The notes below the pieces were generated by a model. The model ran no database searches, was not told the DNA's origin, and was given only the letters and a program-made list of their open reading frames with translations. From Actinoalloteichus caeruleus DSM 43889 (lineage in GTDB: Bacteria; Actinomycetota; Actinomycetes; Mycobacteriales; Pseudonocardiaceae), in the NCBI RefSeq assembly GCF_000429185.2, contig NZ_AUBJ02000001.1, positions 248,001 through 312,000 on the forward strand: 64,000 nucleotides of DNA, given 5' to 3'. The first letter of the stretch is position 1; each line of letters starts with the position of its first letter. Below are positions 8,968 to 20,680 of this stretch, piece after piece. Position numbers and translations under genes: made by a program.

Positions 8968-9675
8968 TCAGCAGTGGTCCAGCATCTCCAGCAGCGCCGC
9001 TCGTTCCGGCTCGGTCACGGTCAGCTCCCAGTGGTGCTTGACCGCGATCCAGTCCTGGGCGTAGGTGCACCAGTACCCGGTGGCCGGCGGCTTCCACTGG
9101 TCCGGGGTCTGGTCGCCCTTCGCCCGGTTCGAGGAGGCCGACACGGCGATCAGCTGCGGGGTGTCGAGGTCGTTGGCGAACCGCTCGCGCCGCTCGTCGT
9201 CCCACTCGTCCGCGCCGCTGCGCCACCCGGCGGCGAGTGGTACCACGTGGTCGATGTCCAGGTCCGAGGCGTCGTCGAACTCCTCGTCGTCGTACACGCT
9301 GTGCCAGGTGCCGGACTGCGAGCGGCACTCCTCGTCGGTGACGACGTCGACCCCGTCGCGGACCAGCACGGTCTCCCTGGTGTTGCAGTTGTCGCCCTGG
9401 CTGATCCAGTGCCGGAAGCGGTCCCGCGAGTACCCGCGCATCGGGCGTTCGGCGGCGATCTCCAGCTCGTCGAGCAGGGCGGCCGCGCCGTCGGCGTCTC
9501 CCGGGGTGGGAGCACCCTGGCCCGACCCGATCTCCTGTTCCTGGTCGTCGAGGAACGGCAGGTGGTCGCGGGCGACGTACCCCACCACCACGAGGGCCAC
9601 CGCCACCAGGGTGATGAGCACGGACCGCACCGTGGTGTTCTGCTGCTTGCCGCCGGAACGGGACTGTCCTGTCAT
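8968..9675 (-). CDS. Membrane-anchored or secreted HNH nuclease-like protein (DUF1524/GmrSD type)
   Basis: 235 residues. After a short basic N-terminus, one hydrophobic segment (SVLITLVAVALVVVGYVA, about residues 17-34) should anchor or export the protein. The rest contains the HNH-type DIDHVVPLAAGW motif followed by NRAKGDQTPDQW, typical of the DUF1524 nuclease family. Four cysteines (in DNCNTRE, DEECRSQ, YWCTYA and the C-terminal residue) could form disulfides outside the cell. The likely role is cleavage of extracellular nucleic acid, inferred from fold and location. It is convergent with egtD and has its own promoter region upstream. Confidence 0.8.
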   Translation of the reverse strand: MTGQSRSGGKQQNTTVRSVLITLVAVALVVVGYVARDHLPFLDDQEQEIGSGQGAPTPGDADGAAALLDELEIAAERPMRGYSRDRFRHWISQGDNCNTRETVLVRDGVDVVTDEECRSQSGTWHSVYDDEEFDDASDLDIDHVVPLAAGWRSGADEWDDERRERFANDLDTPQLIAVSASSNRAKGDQTPDQWKPPATGYWCTYAQDWIAVKHHWELTVTEPERAALLEMLDHC

Positions 9676-10007
9676 CCTCGCCTCACCCAGAGCGGGCCGT
9701 GGTGCCGAGCCCGAATGTGCACTGCCTGCCGGAGATCAGCCTATCGGGGGCTCAGGGGACCGATCACTTGCCTGATGAGGTGATTTCTGGTGACGGGCGA
9801 GCGGCCGGGCGCGGTCACCGGTCCCGCCGGCACCGGAGGGCGCGTTCCCGTGTTCCGGCGGTGGCACCGGGAACCGACGTCCGGTGTGGAGGCCGGTGCG
9901 GGGGCGGTGCCGGACCGCCGACGTCGGCCTCCGGCCGACCGGGGCGGCCAGCGCTCACCACGGCCCGATCGGTGGGCGTGCCCCTGACCAGGACGGGCCC
10001 CTGGCGG
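9676..10007. other. Intergenic region upstream of the HNH gene
   Basis: 332 bp with no gene I can support. It contains a possible minus-strand -10 (TAGGCT, 9743-9738) for the HNH gene and an inverted repeat, ATCAC-N12-GTGAT at 9763-9784, within an AT-richer patch that may be an operator. The part from 9790 to 10007 shows nothing recognisable. Confidence 0.35.
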
Positions 10008-10727
10008 TCACCAGAACAGGCTGCGGGCGATCAACAGCACGGCGCTGAAGGCGGTGACACCCAGGAGAGCGCGGCGGAGGAGACCGGCGTCGACCACCCG
10101 CCGCAGCGGACCCGACAGGGCGAAGCCCGCCAGGAGGAAGGGCAGCAACGCGGCGGCGGCGACCAACTCCGTCGTGCCGACCTGACCGCCGACGGCGAGT
10201 GCCAGGACGGACAAGGTCGAGCCGAGGCAGAAGTACGCGCCCATCGTGGCGCGCACCTTCGGCCCTTTCTCCCGTTGGTACAGCAAGGCCACCGGAGGAC
10301 CCCCGATCGAGGAGGCGGTACCGAAGACGCCACCTGCGGTGCCGGCCACCAGCAGCGCCCCACGAGTCGGGCTGGGACGCCAGGAGAGGACGGAGAGGAC
10401 GACGCACACCAGCACTGACACGCCCACCACCACGGAGAACTCGCGCTGCGGCAACCAGACGACCGCCCAGACCCCGACAGCCGTGCCCGCCGCCCGACCG
10501 ATCATCGCCCAACCCACGCCGCCCCAGTCGGTGGAGCGGTGTTCGCGGACGAGGGTCATGGCGGCGTGCAGCGTCCCCACCACGAGGAGGGGGACCGGTA
10601 CCAACTCGGGAGCGATCATGATCAGGAACGGCGCGGCCAACAGGTTCATGCCGAGACCGACCGCTCCCTGGATGGTCGCCCCGACCATGACGATCACACC
10701 TGCCACGAACAGGGCGGCCAGCGACAT
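10008..10727 (-). CDS. TauE/SafE-family membrane exporter
   Basis: 239 residues from the ATG at 10727, preceded by GGGAGGA. The open frame extends much further upstream, but that part lacks similarity to any protein I know. The protein is almost entirely hydrophobic, with about seven to eight segments. Two related stretches, GATIQGAVGLGMNLLAAP near the N-terminus and GTASSIGGPPVALLYQ in the middle, match the duplicated TauE/SafE motif. The family exports sulfite, sulfoacetate or other organosulfur anions. The ergothioneine operon lies about 1.1 kb away, but the opposite orientation and an intervening gene argue against shared function. Confidence 0.85.
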   Translation of the reverse strand: MSLAALFVAGVIVMVGATIQGAVGLGMNLLAAPFLIMIAPELVPVPLLVVGTLHAAMTLVREHRSTDWGGVGWAMIGRAAGTAVGVWAVVWLPQREFSVVVGVSVLVCVVLSVLSWRPSPTRGALLVAGTAGGVFGTASSIGGPPVALLYQREKGPKVRATMGAYFCLGSTLSVLALAVGGQVGTTELVAAAALLPFLLAGFALSGPLRRVVDAGLLRRALLGVTAFSAVLLIARSLFW

Positions 10728-11312
10728 CGTTCCTCCCGAACTCAGGTGAAGCCCCTTCCCGGCAGCCAGGTGTGGCGTGCCCACGCCACACGATGTTCCG
10801 GCTCGTGGAAGGGTGCTTCCGTCACATGACCGCCTGCGGGCCGGCGCAACCCTAACGTGTGGTGCCCGGTGGGAACAGCCCGTTGAGGCGGACCGGGGGC
10901 GGACTCGGGACCGCGCCCACCCGCCGCGCGGTACCACCTCCTCCGCCGGCTGACCCGAGCACCGGGTGACGACACTGGCAGCCCCGGCCAGGACCGGGAG
11001 CGAACCCCTCGGTGACCAGCGCGGAGGTGGCCAGCTGGGGTGGTGGGCCCCGGCCTGTCCGCTGGGCGGGCACCGAGATCGGCGGGGACGACGGGCTCGC
11101 GGGCCGACCCCGACCCCGTGGTGGGTGTGGCGGAGGACACCGCGCCGTCCCGTCGCCCGATATCGCCAGCGAACACCGCCCACGGCCACCGGCGGGCGAC
11201 GGGTCACCCTGGCGCGTCACGGAGCCGCCCACCTGGACGTTGACCTTGGTTCTTCCGGCTGGCTACGCTTTTTCGGCTCGTCGGGGGCTCACGCACACTC
11301 GTGGAGGCAGCG
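10728..11312. other. Divergent intergenic region, gene-free
   Basis: 585 bp between the TauE/SafE gene (minus) and the carboxypeptidase gene (plus). Open frames here are GC-driven and match nothing I recognise. The only clear element is the plus-strand promoter at 11240-11269. The rest may be decayed coding sequence, but no motif survives to show it. Confidence 0.35.
11240..11269 (+). promoter_or_regulatory. Sigma-70-like promoter for the D-Ala-D-Ala carboxypeptidase gene
   Basis: TTGACC (11240-11245), 18 bp, TACGCT (11264-11269), followed by a T-run. Both boxes fit the actinobacterial housekeeping consensus, and the ATG of the next gene is 43 bases further on. Confidence 0.6.
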
Positions 11313-12911
11313 ATGGCCAGACGACCGACCTCACTCCTGGCGCTCGGGATCAGCCTCGTGCTGCTCGCCGGGGCTGCCGTCACCGCGACCGCCTCGTCCG
11401 ACCCCACCGGCCGCGCCGCCCTCACCGCCGACCTCGACCGCATCCTCGACGATCCCCGGCTCGCGGGAGCGCGGACCGCGGTGGTGGTGCGGTCCGCGGA
11501 GACCGGTGAGACCCTGTACGACCGGGGCGGCTCCGACCTGCTGCTCCCCGCCTCCAACGGCAAGCTGCTCACCGCGGCGGCCGCGCTGTCCGCGCTGGGC
11601 CCCGACCACCGGTTCACGACCAGCCTGCACGCCGCCTCCCCGCCCAGGGGAGGCGCCCTCCCTGGCGACCTCCACCTCCGGGGGACCGGCGACCCGACCA
11701 TGTTGGCCGAGGACTACGCGGAACTCGCCGAACGGCTGGTCGAGGCAGGGGTGCGGGTCGTGCGCGGCGACCTGGTGGCCGACGACACCTGGTTCGACGA
11801 GGTCCCGTTGGGGGTTGGCTGGTCCTGGGACGACGAGCCGTACTACTACTCGGCGCAGATCTCCGCGCTCACCGTCGCGCCGGACACCGACTACGACTCC
11901 GGGACCGTCGTCGTGCGCGTCGTGCCGGGCGACCAGCCCGGCGACCCGACGACCGTGGAGGTGGTACCCCCGACCGACCACGTCCGGGTCGTCAACCAGT
12001 CCACCACCGCGATGGCGGAGGACGCGGCCGGCTTCGCGGTGGAACGGCGACGGGGCGGCAACGACATCGTCGTGCGGGGCTCGCTGGCGGCGGGTTCCGG
12101 CCCGGTGGAGCGGTACAGCACCGTCGACGACCCCACCGGGTACGCGGCGGACGTGCTCCGGAGCGCTCTCGACGAGGCGGGGATCAGGGTGAACGGCGGG
12201 ATCCGCCGTGGCGCGACGCCGGAGGACGCCGTTCAGCTCGCGGTCCGCGAGTCGATGCCGCTGCGGGAACTGCTGGTGCCCTTCATGAAGCTGAGCAACA
12301 ACGGCCACGCCGAGATCCTCGTGAAGACCCTGGGGGCCGAGCTCCGGGGTTCCGGGACCTGGGCGGCCGGCACCGAGGTCCTCTCCGAGGAGCTGGCCGA
12401 GCTGGGCCTGCCCGCTGGCGGCTACCGGATGGTCGACGGATCGGGCCTGTCCCGGATGGACATGGTGACCGCCGGCCAGCTCGCCGACCTCCTCGTCCAG
12501 GCGCGCGAGGAGCCCTGGTTCGAGGTGTTCCTGGCGTCGCTACCGGTGGCCGGCGATCCCGACCGCCTGGTCGGGGGCACGCTGCGGTCGCGGATGGCCG
12601 GCACGGAGGCGGAGGGCAACGTGCTGGCCAAGACCGGTTCCCTGACCGGCGTGACGGGGCTGTCGGGGTACGTCACCGCCACCGACGGCCAACCGTTGGT
12701 GTTCTCGATCCTGTCCAACAACTACCTCTCGCCCAGCCCGCGCGACGTCGAGGACGCCGTCGCGGTCCGGCTGGCGGAGTACCGGGGCGCGGAGGACCGG
12801 CCACTGCCCATGTCGCGTGCCACCGGCGCTCCGGTGTCGCCCTCGGACGACCCCGCGACCGGCGTCGACGAGTCCGTCCTCGAGTGCTCCTGGGTACCGG
12901 CTGGCTGCTGA
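11313..12911 (+). CDS. dacB: D-alanyl-D-alanine carboxypeptidase/endopeptidase, PBP4 (DacB) family
   Basis: 532 residues from the ATG at 11313 with GGAGG upstream; a GTG at 11301 is less likely. An N-terminal signal segment (LLALGISLVLLAGAAVTATA) exports the enzyme. The three penicillin-binding signatures are present in order: SxxK as S81-NG-K84 in ASNGKLLT, SxN as S328-NN in KLSNNGHAE, and KTG at 440-442 in LAKTGSLTG. The long gap between the first two motifs is the insertion typical of the PBP4 class. It trims or cleaves peptidoglycan stem peptides outside the membrane. Its neighbours are convergent aconitase downstream and a divergent exporter upstream. A strong hairpin terminates the gene. 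Confidence 0.93.
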   Translation: MARRPTSLLALGISLVLLAGAAVTATASSDPTGRAALTADLDRILDDPRLAGARTAVVVRSAETGETLYDRGGSDLLLPASNGKLLTAAAALSALGPDHRFTTSLHAASPPRGGALPGDLHLRGTGDPTMLAEDYAELAERLVEAGVRVVRGDLVADDTWFDEVPLGVGWSWDDEPYYYSAQISALTVAPDTDYDSGTVVVRVVPGDQPGDPTTVEVVPPTDHVRVVNQSTTAMAEDAAGFAVERRRGGNDIVVRGSLAAGSGPVERYSTVDDPTGYAADVLRSALDEAGIRVNGGIRRGATPEDAVQLAVRESMPLRELLVPFMKLSNNGHAEILVKTLGAELRGSGTWAAGTEVLSEELAELGLPAGGYRMVDGSGLSRMDMVTAGQLADLLVQAREEPWFEVFLASLPVAGDPDRLVGGTLRSRMAGTEAEGNVLAKTGSLTGVTGLSGYVTATDGQPLVFSILSNNYLSPSPRDVEDAVAVRLAEYRGAEDRPLPMSRATGAPVSPSDDPATGVDESVLECSWVPAGC

Positions 12912-12986
12912 CACCCAGCGGGTGCGCCACGCACCAGCACCGGACCGCCGTCGGGGCCGTCGGCACGGGCCCGGCGATACGAGAAC

Positions 12987-13023
12987 GGCGCGGTGACCGC
13001 CCGGGTTCGGGGGTCACCGCGCC
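12987..13023. terminator. Bidirectional hairpin terminator between dacB and acn
   Basis: GGCGCGGTGACC (12987-12998) pairs perfectly with GGTCACCGCGCC (13012-13023) around a 13-base loop. It lies between two convergent genes and can serve both. There is no T-run, as is common in actinobacteria. Confidence 0.75.
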
Positions 13024-13044
13024 GCCGCGCTCGGCACGCCTGGA

Positions 13045-15855
<2,811 letters not shown>

Positions 15856-15947
15856 TCCATCTCGCGACGGTGCAAGGTCAGTTCGGGAGACGGGTCAAGT
15901 CTGGCCCAGCCGGTTCTGCCGTGCCGATCGACCTCGCCGCAGCACAA

Positions 15948-15977
15948 ACAGTACGCTTGTCCTTTTTTGGTTTTCAA
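15948..15977 (-). promoter_or_regulatory. acn promoter
   Basis: On the minus strand TTGAAA (15977-15972), 18 bp, TACTGT (15953-15948), in the only AT-rich patch upstream of acn. The leader to the GTG at 15855 would be about 85 bases. Confidence 0.55.
15949..15964. promoter_or_regulatory. Candidate AcnR operator over the acn -10 box
   Basis: CAGTACgcttGTCCTT fits the C. glutamicum AcnR consensus as I remember it (CAGNAC-nnnc-GTACTG). The first half is intact and the second has two mismatches, with the correct spacing. It overlaps the -10 and the spacer of the acn promoter, the usual place for repression. An adjacent direct half-site, CAGCAC, lies at 15940-15945. Binding is inferred. Confidence 0.45.
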
Positions 15978-16040
15978 GGCGGGGTGCGGTTTCCGGGTCG
16001 AGGTACCACCACGTCACGGAGCGGTTCGCGGGCGACCGGA

Positions 16041-17486
16041 TCAGCGCGGGGCCGTCGCCAGCAGCGCGTCGATGTCCTCGGGCTCCACGCTGCTCAACAC
16101 GACCGCCATCAGGTCGATCCCGGTGCGGAACGGGCTGACGTACCACTCGCCGTCCACCTCGACCGTCACGATCCCCGCCCCCAGCACGTTCTCGGCGAGA
16201 CGCTCGATGAACGGCAACGCCTCCTGCGGGAACGCGGGGTCCTGCGACAGGCTCATCCGGGCCTGTTCCACCGGGCACAGCCGTTCCGAGCCCTGCGGTC
16301 CGGTGGCCTGGAGGCAGTCGCCATCCCGCTGGATCGACACCTGCTCGCCGTTCACCTCCAGGGACACGTGGTCGAGGGAGACCCGCGTCCCACCCGTCAC
16401 GTCGGTGGTCGACGTGTTCAGCTCCACCAGGCGCGCCCCCGTCGGCTCGGTCTGCCCCACCGCCTCCAGCAGGAGCGGGCCGAGGTCGTGGACCACGGCC
16501 ATCTCGTCGGGCGGCAGCAGTTCCACCAACCGGCGAACATCCACGTCCAACGCCGCCGTCACCAGCTGCTCGACGGCCGCCTCGGGGGAGTCAGCCCCGA
16601 CGGCCGGGACGGAGTCCCTCGGCCACCCCATGCCCGACTCCCGCAGCGCGAAGTCCGCCACGGTGTAGAACATGCTCGGGTACCACTCGCCGTCGACCTG
16701 GATGGTCGCGATCCGCAGCGGCTGGCCGGTCTCCGGCAGGCTGGCCAGGTCGATGGTCTCGCTTTCGGCCGTGGTGTCCGGGAGCTCGGGCATGACGTCC
16801 AGGACCTTGTCCGAGAAGGGCATGTCCTCGGGCGACGCGCTCTCCAGGGTGAGCGTCCCGGAGGACACCGAGTTGATGACGAGGTGCTCGTTCACCCGTT
16901 CCTCGGCCGCCTCGTCGAACGCCAGACCCTCGAGTGAGCCATTGAAGCTCAGCGCGGCGGGGTCGGCGGACTCGTCGAAGATCCCGATCCGGGTCAACTC
17001 CCCGGTCATGATCTCGAAGTAGTCGGCGCTCAGCCTGGCCTCCGCCGGTGCGAGCGACTCGAGGAGGCCGACGGCGTCCTCCTGCTCGACGGCCGTGAGC
17101 AGCCGACTCGCCGCGCTGGCCGGATCAGCCTCACCGGACGCCGCGGCGGAACCGTTGCCGAAGGCGAAGTAGCTGCCCACGGCCGCCGCGCCCACCGCGA
17201 CCACACCGACCAGCGAACCGACGAGCAGGCCGGTGCGCCGGTTCTTCGCCGGCGGTGGCTGACCGGGGCCGCCGGGAAAACCACCGGGGCCGCCGGGCGG
17301 TAACTGCCCCGGGTAGGGCTGACCCTGCTGCGGGTACTGGTAACCCTGCGGCGGCTGCGGGTGGCCGCCACCGTGTGGCGGGGTTCCCGGGGGCGGCCCA
17401 GCCGGCCCAGGGGCGTACGGGGCATGCTGGTCCGGGCCGGGCTGCTCAGGCTGCCACGGGTTTCCGGGTCCCGGTGGGTAGGTCAC
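16041..17486 (-). CDS. Uncharacterised membrane-anchored protein with proline-rich N-terminus and duplicated outer domain
   Basis: 481 residues, GTG start at 17486 after GGAGAAG. Residues 1-80 are rich in Pro, Gly and Gln (PPQGYQYPQQGQPYPGQ) and should be cytoplasmic. One transmembrane segment (TGLLVGSLVGVVAVGAAAVG, about 85-104) is followed by an acidic extracellular region. That region appears duplicated: VDGEWYPSMFYTVADF in the first half and VDGEWYVSPFRTGIDLM in the second, each after a DxxRLVELL- or VGLLESL-like helix. No enzyme motif is seen. It sits one base after the stop of a small membrane protein gene, so the two form an operon next to aconitase. Function unknown. Confidence 0.82.
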   Translation of the reverse strand: MTYPPGPGNPWQPEQPGPDQHAPYAPGPAGPPPGTPPHGGGHPQPPQGYQYPQQGQPYPGQLPPGGPGGFPGGPGQPPPAKNRRTGLLVGSLVGVVAVGAAAVGSYFAFGNGSAAASGEADPASAASRLLTAVEQEDAVGLLESLAPAEARLSADYFEIMTGELTRIGIFDESADPAALSFNGSLEGLAFDEAAEERVNEHLVINSVSSGTLTLESASPEDMPFSDKVLDVMPELPDTTAESETIDLASLPETGQPLRIATIQVDGEWYPSMFYTVADFALRESGMGWPRDSVPAVGADSPEAAVEQLVTAALDVDVRRLVELLPPDEMAVVHDLGPLLLEAVGQTEPTGARLVELNTSTTDVTGGTRVSLDHVSLEVNGEQVSIQRDGDCLQATGPQGSERLCPVEQARMSLSQDPAFPQEALPFIERLAENVLGAGIVTVEVDGEWYVSPFRTGIDLMAVVLSSVEPEDIDALLATAPR

Positions 17487-17487
17487 G

Positions 17488-17967
17488 TCACTTCTCCTGT
17501 TGCCGATGGAACGTCGTCCGGTGGACGACGAGCGCGCCGAGGCTGCCGATGAGGACCACGACCGCCCCCAGTGCGGTCGTGACGGGGCCGAGGGCCATGA
17601 CCGTGATCAGGCCGGCGCTGGTGATCCCTTGGACGCTCGCGATGACCCCCACGGTTCCCGCGAGGAGCGAGAAAACCACGCCGAGCGCCGCACCCGTCCT
17701 CGACCACCCCGCCAGGTGCAGCAGCAGGATCGCCGCCGCAAGGGGGACCAGCATCGGCCACCCGGGGAGCAGGTACTCCACCGGAGTGCCCTCCACCAGG
17801 CCGAACCGGCGCAGCACTCCCACGGTCTGGTGGCTGTCCCGGTACGTCGAGCCGGACCTCAACCACGGCAGGAACGTGCCCACCACCGCCACGACCAGTC
17901 CGGCACCACTCACCACCGAGGCGGTCCTCCCGGCCTTCGCACGCACGGACGCAGTCTCGCAGCTCAC
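17488..17967 (-). CDS. Small multi-pass membrane protein, uncharacterised
   Basis: 159 residues from GTG 17967, or 152 from GTG 17946; neither has a strong ribosome site. Four hydrophobic segments are clear (VVSGAGLVVAVVGTFLPWL; MLVPLAAAILLLHLAG; GAALGVVFSLLAGTVGVIAS; TALGAVVVLIGSLGALVV). The first extracytoplasmic loop carries LPWLRSGSTYRDSHQTVGV. This layout recurs in unnamed actinobacterial membrane proteins. The frame stays open for another 600 bases upstream, but that part overlaps the divergent NlpC/P60 gene and is antisense. It is followed after one base by the proline-rich membrane protein gene. Confidence 0.7.
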   Translation of the reverse strand: MSCETASVRAKAGRTASVVSGAGLVVAVVGTFLPWLRSGSTYRDSHQTVGVLRRFGLVEGTPVEYLLPGWPMLVPLAAAILLLHLAGWSRTGAALGVVFSLLAGTVGVIASVQGITSAGLITVMALGPVTTALGAVVVLIGSLGALVVHRTTFHRQQEK

Positions 17968-18187
17968 CCGGACGGGCGAAACGACTCCGGCGGCCGGAGC
18001 CGGAACCACCCCGAGATGAGCAGCGGTTCTCCTGCGCCCGGCGTGATGTACGTGACTGGTGGGACAGCTGCGACGAATGGCCACTCCTGATGCCCTGGTG
18101 CACAGTTGCTCACGCGATGGCGAGGTGTCCGGGGCGACCCACCGCGACGCGCACGACGGTGGTGAGTGCCCGGGCTGGTCGGCGGGG

Positions 18188-19525
18188 GTGAGCACGGTGC
18201 GGGCACGTGAACCGGTACGAGGACTGCTCGTCGGTGGCCTGGGCGCGCTGCTCACGGTCGGCCTCGCCGGATCGTCCCTGGCCGCACCGCCGCCCAACCC
18301 CTCGGACTCCGACATCGACGGCCAACGGGCGGAAGTCGACGCGAACGCGGCCAGAGTCGGGCGCCTCACCGGCCGGCTGGCCGAGGTCGAGGCGCGACTG
18401 GATGCCGTGCTCACCGAGGTGGCGCTGCGCCGCGAGGACGCGAGCCGAGCACAGGTGGACCTCGACAGGGCGCGGTGGCGCCACCAGGAGGCGGAGGACA
18501 GGGCCGCCGAGGCCGCCGAGGCCGCGCGTGACGTGGGAGACCGGCTGGCCGCGCTGCGGACCGCCATGGACTCCTTCGCCTCCGAGAGCTACCAGGGCGG
18601 CGGGGCCGTCAACTCCCTCGGCGCCTACCTCGGCGCCAGCAGCCCCAAGGACCTGCTGGACCGCGCGCAGTACCTGGACGCCGTCGGCGAGAGCCACCAG
18701 GCCGCGATGGAGGAGCTGCAGCACGTCAGCACCGACAAGGCCAACAAGGACGCCGCGGCCCGCGACACGCTGCGCGAGGCGCGGGCCAGCGCCGACGCCG
18801 CCCTCGAGGCGGAACGGGCCGCGGACACCGCCTACCGGGCCGCCCGTGAGGCCGAGGACGAACAACGGTCGCTCGCCGCCGAGATCGAACGAGAACGCGA
18901 GGAGGTCCAGGAGGAACTGGACGCGGCTCGCGACCGGGTCGACGGACTGGAACGGCAGCGGCGCCAGTACGAGCGGTGGCGTCAGGAGGAGGACGACCGG
19001 CTGGCCGCGCTCCAGGTCAACCCCCAGCAGGTCGACCCGGGCGCCCTCGCCCCTGGCGAAACCCACCCCGCGCCGAGCCTTCCCACTCCACCCGCCGACG
19101 CCGACGCCGCGATCGAGACGGTGGTGCGCCGCGCGCTGGCCCAGGTGGGAGTGCCCTACTCCTGGGGAGGGGGCAACGCGAACGGGCCCACGCTCGGGGT
19201 CCGCGACGGCGGGGTCGCCGACACCCACGGGGACTACCGGAAGGTCGGCTTCGACTGTTCGGGGCTCATGCTCTACGCCTACGCCGGTATCGGGATCGCC
19301 ATCCCCAAGTACAGCGGCTACCAGTACGAGGCCGGCCGGCAGGTACCCCTCGCCGAGAAGCGACGCGGTGACCTCGTGTTCTGGGCGACCGGCGGCAGGA
19401 TCTACCACGTCGCCCTGTACCTCGGCGACGGCCTGATCGTCGAGGCGCCCTACTCCGGCGGCCACGTCAGGGTCACCCCGATGCGCTACGGGGGCGTCGT
19501 GCCACACGCCGTTCGCCTCGTCTGA
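18188..19525 (+). CDS. Secreted NlpC/P60 peptidoglycan endopeptidase with coiled coil (Rip-like)
   Basis: 445 residues from GTG 18188, chosen because it directly precedes a signal peptide (GLLVGGLGALLTVGLAGSSLA) cut near AAPPPN. A long Ala/Arg/Glu-rich coiled coil covers about 40-285, then a short Pro-rich linker, then an NlpC/P60 domain from about 320 to the end. The catalytic Cys357 (FDCSGLMLYAYAG) and His407 (RIYHVALYLG) are present. Such enzymes cut the D-Glu-mDAP bond during cell separation. Position between aconitase and moxR corresponds to RipA/RipB in mycobacteria, although about 6 kb of accessory DNA now separates it from moxR. Confidence 0.92.
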   Translation: MSTVRAREPVRGLLVGGLGALLTVGLAGSSLAAPPPNPSDSDIDGQRAEVDANAARVGRLTGRLAEVEARLDAVLTEVALRREDASRAQVDLDRARWRHQEAEDRAAEAAEAARDVGDRLAALRTAMDSFASESYQGGGAVNSLGAYLGASSPKDLLDRAQYLDAVGESHQAAMEELQHVSTDKANKDAAARDTLREARASADAALEAERAADTAYRAAREAEDEQRSLAAEIEREREEVQEELDAARDRVDGLERQRRQYERWRQEEDDRLAALQVNPQQVDPGALAPGETHPAPSLPTPPADADAAIETVVRRALAQVGVPYSWGGGNANGPTLGVRDGGVADTHGDYRKVGFDCSGLMLYAYAGIGIAIPKYSGYQYEAGRQVPLAEKRRGDLVFWATGGRIYHVALYLGDGLIVEAPYSGGHVRVTPMRYGGVVPHAVRLV

Positions 19526-20269
19526 GCGGGCGCGCCCGCGCTGACGTCCTCGGCCCACGCGCGCCGTCGGCTACCCCGGACCACGGGCGGGAACCCGGGG
19601 TGCGCGGCCCGGGGAGGTGTCCCGCCGTGCCCGACGGCGTGGCGTTCGCCCTTGCCGACGTCCAGGCCGAGGAACACCCCGAAACCGCTGTTCATCCACC
19701 ATGCCGTTCGTTCGTCGCGGGTGGTCGCCGGTCGAGCCTCGATCGCCGGGCACCCACGTGACGACGGGACCTACCATGCTGGTGGCCGTGTCCCTGTCCA
19801 GCGGTCCTTCGACGCCACCAGGTCCGGTGACACCACCCCCGGACGATGGGTTCGACCGGGGGCGTCAGTCATGCCGGGCCTGACGACCACGACTCCTTGA
19901 TCAGGAGCTACGGAAAAGGTAACGGGGGAGCGGGGGCGGTCCCTCCGGCGAGGCGAGGAACGGCACCGAGCGGTACTGGTCCCGGCCCTTCGGCGGTGGG
20001 ACGAGCGGTGATCCTCGGGCCGGACGTCCCCCTCCCAGCCCTCCGCGCCGAGGCCAGGAGGCACCAGGACCCAGGCCGGTGGGGAACCCTGCCACCGGCC
20101 GCGTCACCAACCCGGTGCCGCGTCGTCAGGCGCGAGCAGTGCCGGCCAGCCACCCGCACGGCACCGCCCACCGCTTCCCCGACCCCGGGCGCGGACGTCA
20201 CCAGCAGCGGCACCGGTCCGGTCAGGAACCGAGAAGCGGGGGTGCCGAGCCGCATCTAGCCTGGCCGAC
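19526..20269. other. Accessory intergenic region with an IS110 remnant
   Basis: 744 bp without an intact gene. The first 170 bases include the IS110-like N-terminal fragment described separately. From 19700 to 20250 the open frames are short and of low complexity in translation (Pro/Arg/Gly runs). A small hairpin, CTCCT-TGATC-AGGAG, lies at 19891-19905. A -10-like TAGCCT at 20257 serves the next gene. Confidence 0.4.
19633..19695 (-). pseudogene. N-terminal remnant of an IS110-family transposase
   Basis: From ATG 19695 the translation begins MNSGFGVFLGLDVGKGERHA and then loses similarity after about 22 codons. FLGLDVGKGxxHAV is the signature start of the RuvC-like DEDD transposase of actinobacterial IS110 elements, where the first Asp is catalytic. 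The rest of the transposase (normally about 400 residues) is missing. It marks an old insertion at the left end of the accessory segment. Identification rests on this one motif. Confidence 0.5.
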
Positions 20270-20680
20270 ATGGACGTCACCATCCACGCCAGCTTCCTCC
20301 CGCACACCGATCCCGACGCCTCCCTCGTCTTCTACCGTGACGTCCTCGGCTTCGAGGTCCGGAACGACGTCGGGTACGGGGGGATGCGGTGGATCACGGT
20401 CGGCCCCACCGGCCAGCCCGGCACGTCCATCGTCCTCCAACCCCCGGCCGCCGACCCCGGTGTCACGGACTCGGAGCGGCGCGCGATCACCGAGATGATG
20501 GCCAAGGGGACCTACGCCGGCATCCTCCTGGCCACCCAGGACCTGGACGGCACCTTCCACCGGCTGCGCGAGGCGGACGCCGACATCGTCCAGGACCCGG
20601 TGGAACAGCCGTACGGGATTCGGGATGGTGCCGTCCGCGATCCCTCGGGCAACCTGCTCCGCATCCAGGAACTGCGCTGA
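20270..20680 (+). CDS. VOC-superfamily (glyoxalase/bleomycin-resistance fold) protein
   Basis: 136 residues, ATG 20270. A -10-like TAGCCT (20257-20262) ends eight bases before the ATG and there is no ribosome site, so the message is probably leaderless. The protein shows the VOC pattern: ASLVFYRDVLGFEVRNDVG near the start, TFHRLREADADIVQDPVEQPYG in the second half and a closing RDPSGNLLRIQELR with the metal-binding Glu. Members are dioxygenases, isomerases or binding proteins that sequester antibiotics. The UvrA-like gene lies 350 bases downstream on the same strand; the pair may deal with DNA-damaging compounds, which is inference. Confidence 0.85.
   Translation: MDVTIHASFLPHTDPDASLVFYRDVLGFEVRNDVGYGGMRWITVGPTGQPGTSIVLQPPAADPGVTDSERRAITEMMAKGTYAGILLATQDLDGTFHRLREADADIVQDPVEQPYGIRDGAVRDPSGNLLRIQELR

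Noticed and set aside
10008-10727. TauE/SafE exporter as part of ergothioneine metabolism
   Set aside because: It is on the opposite strand, separated by a nuclease gene and more than 1 kb, so closeness alone does not support a link.
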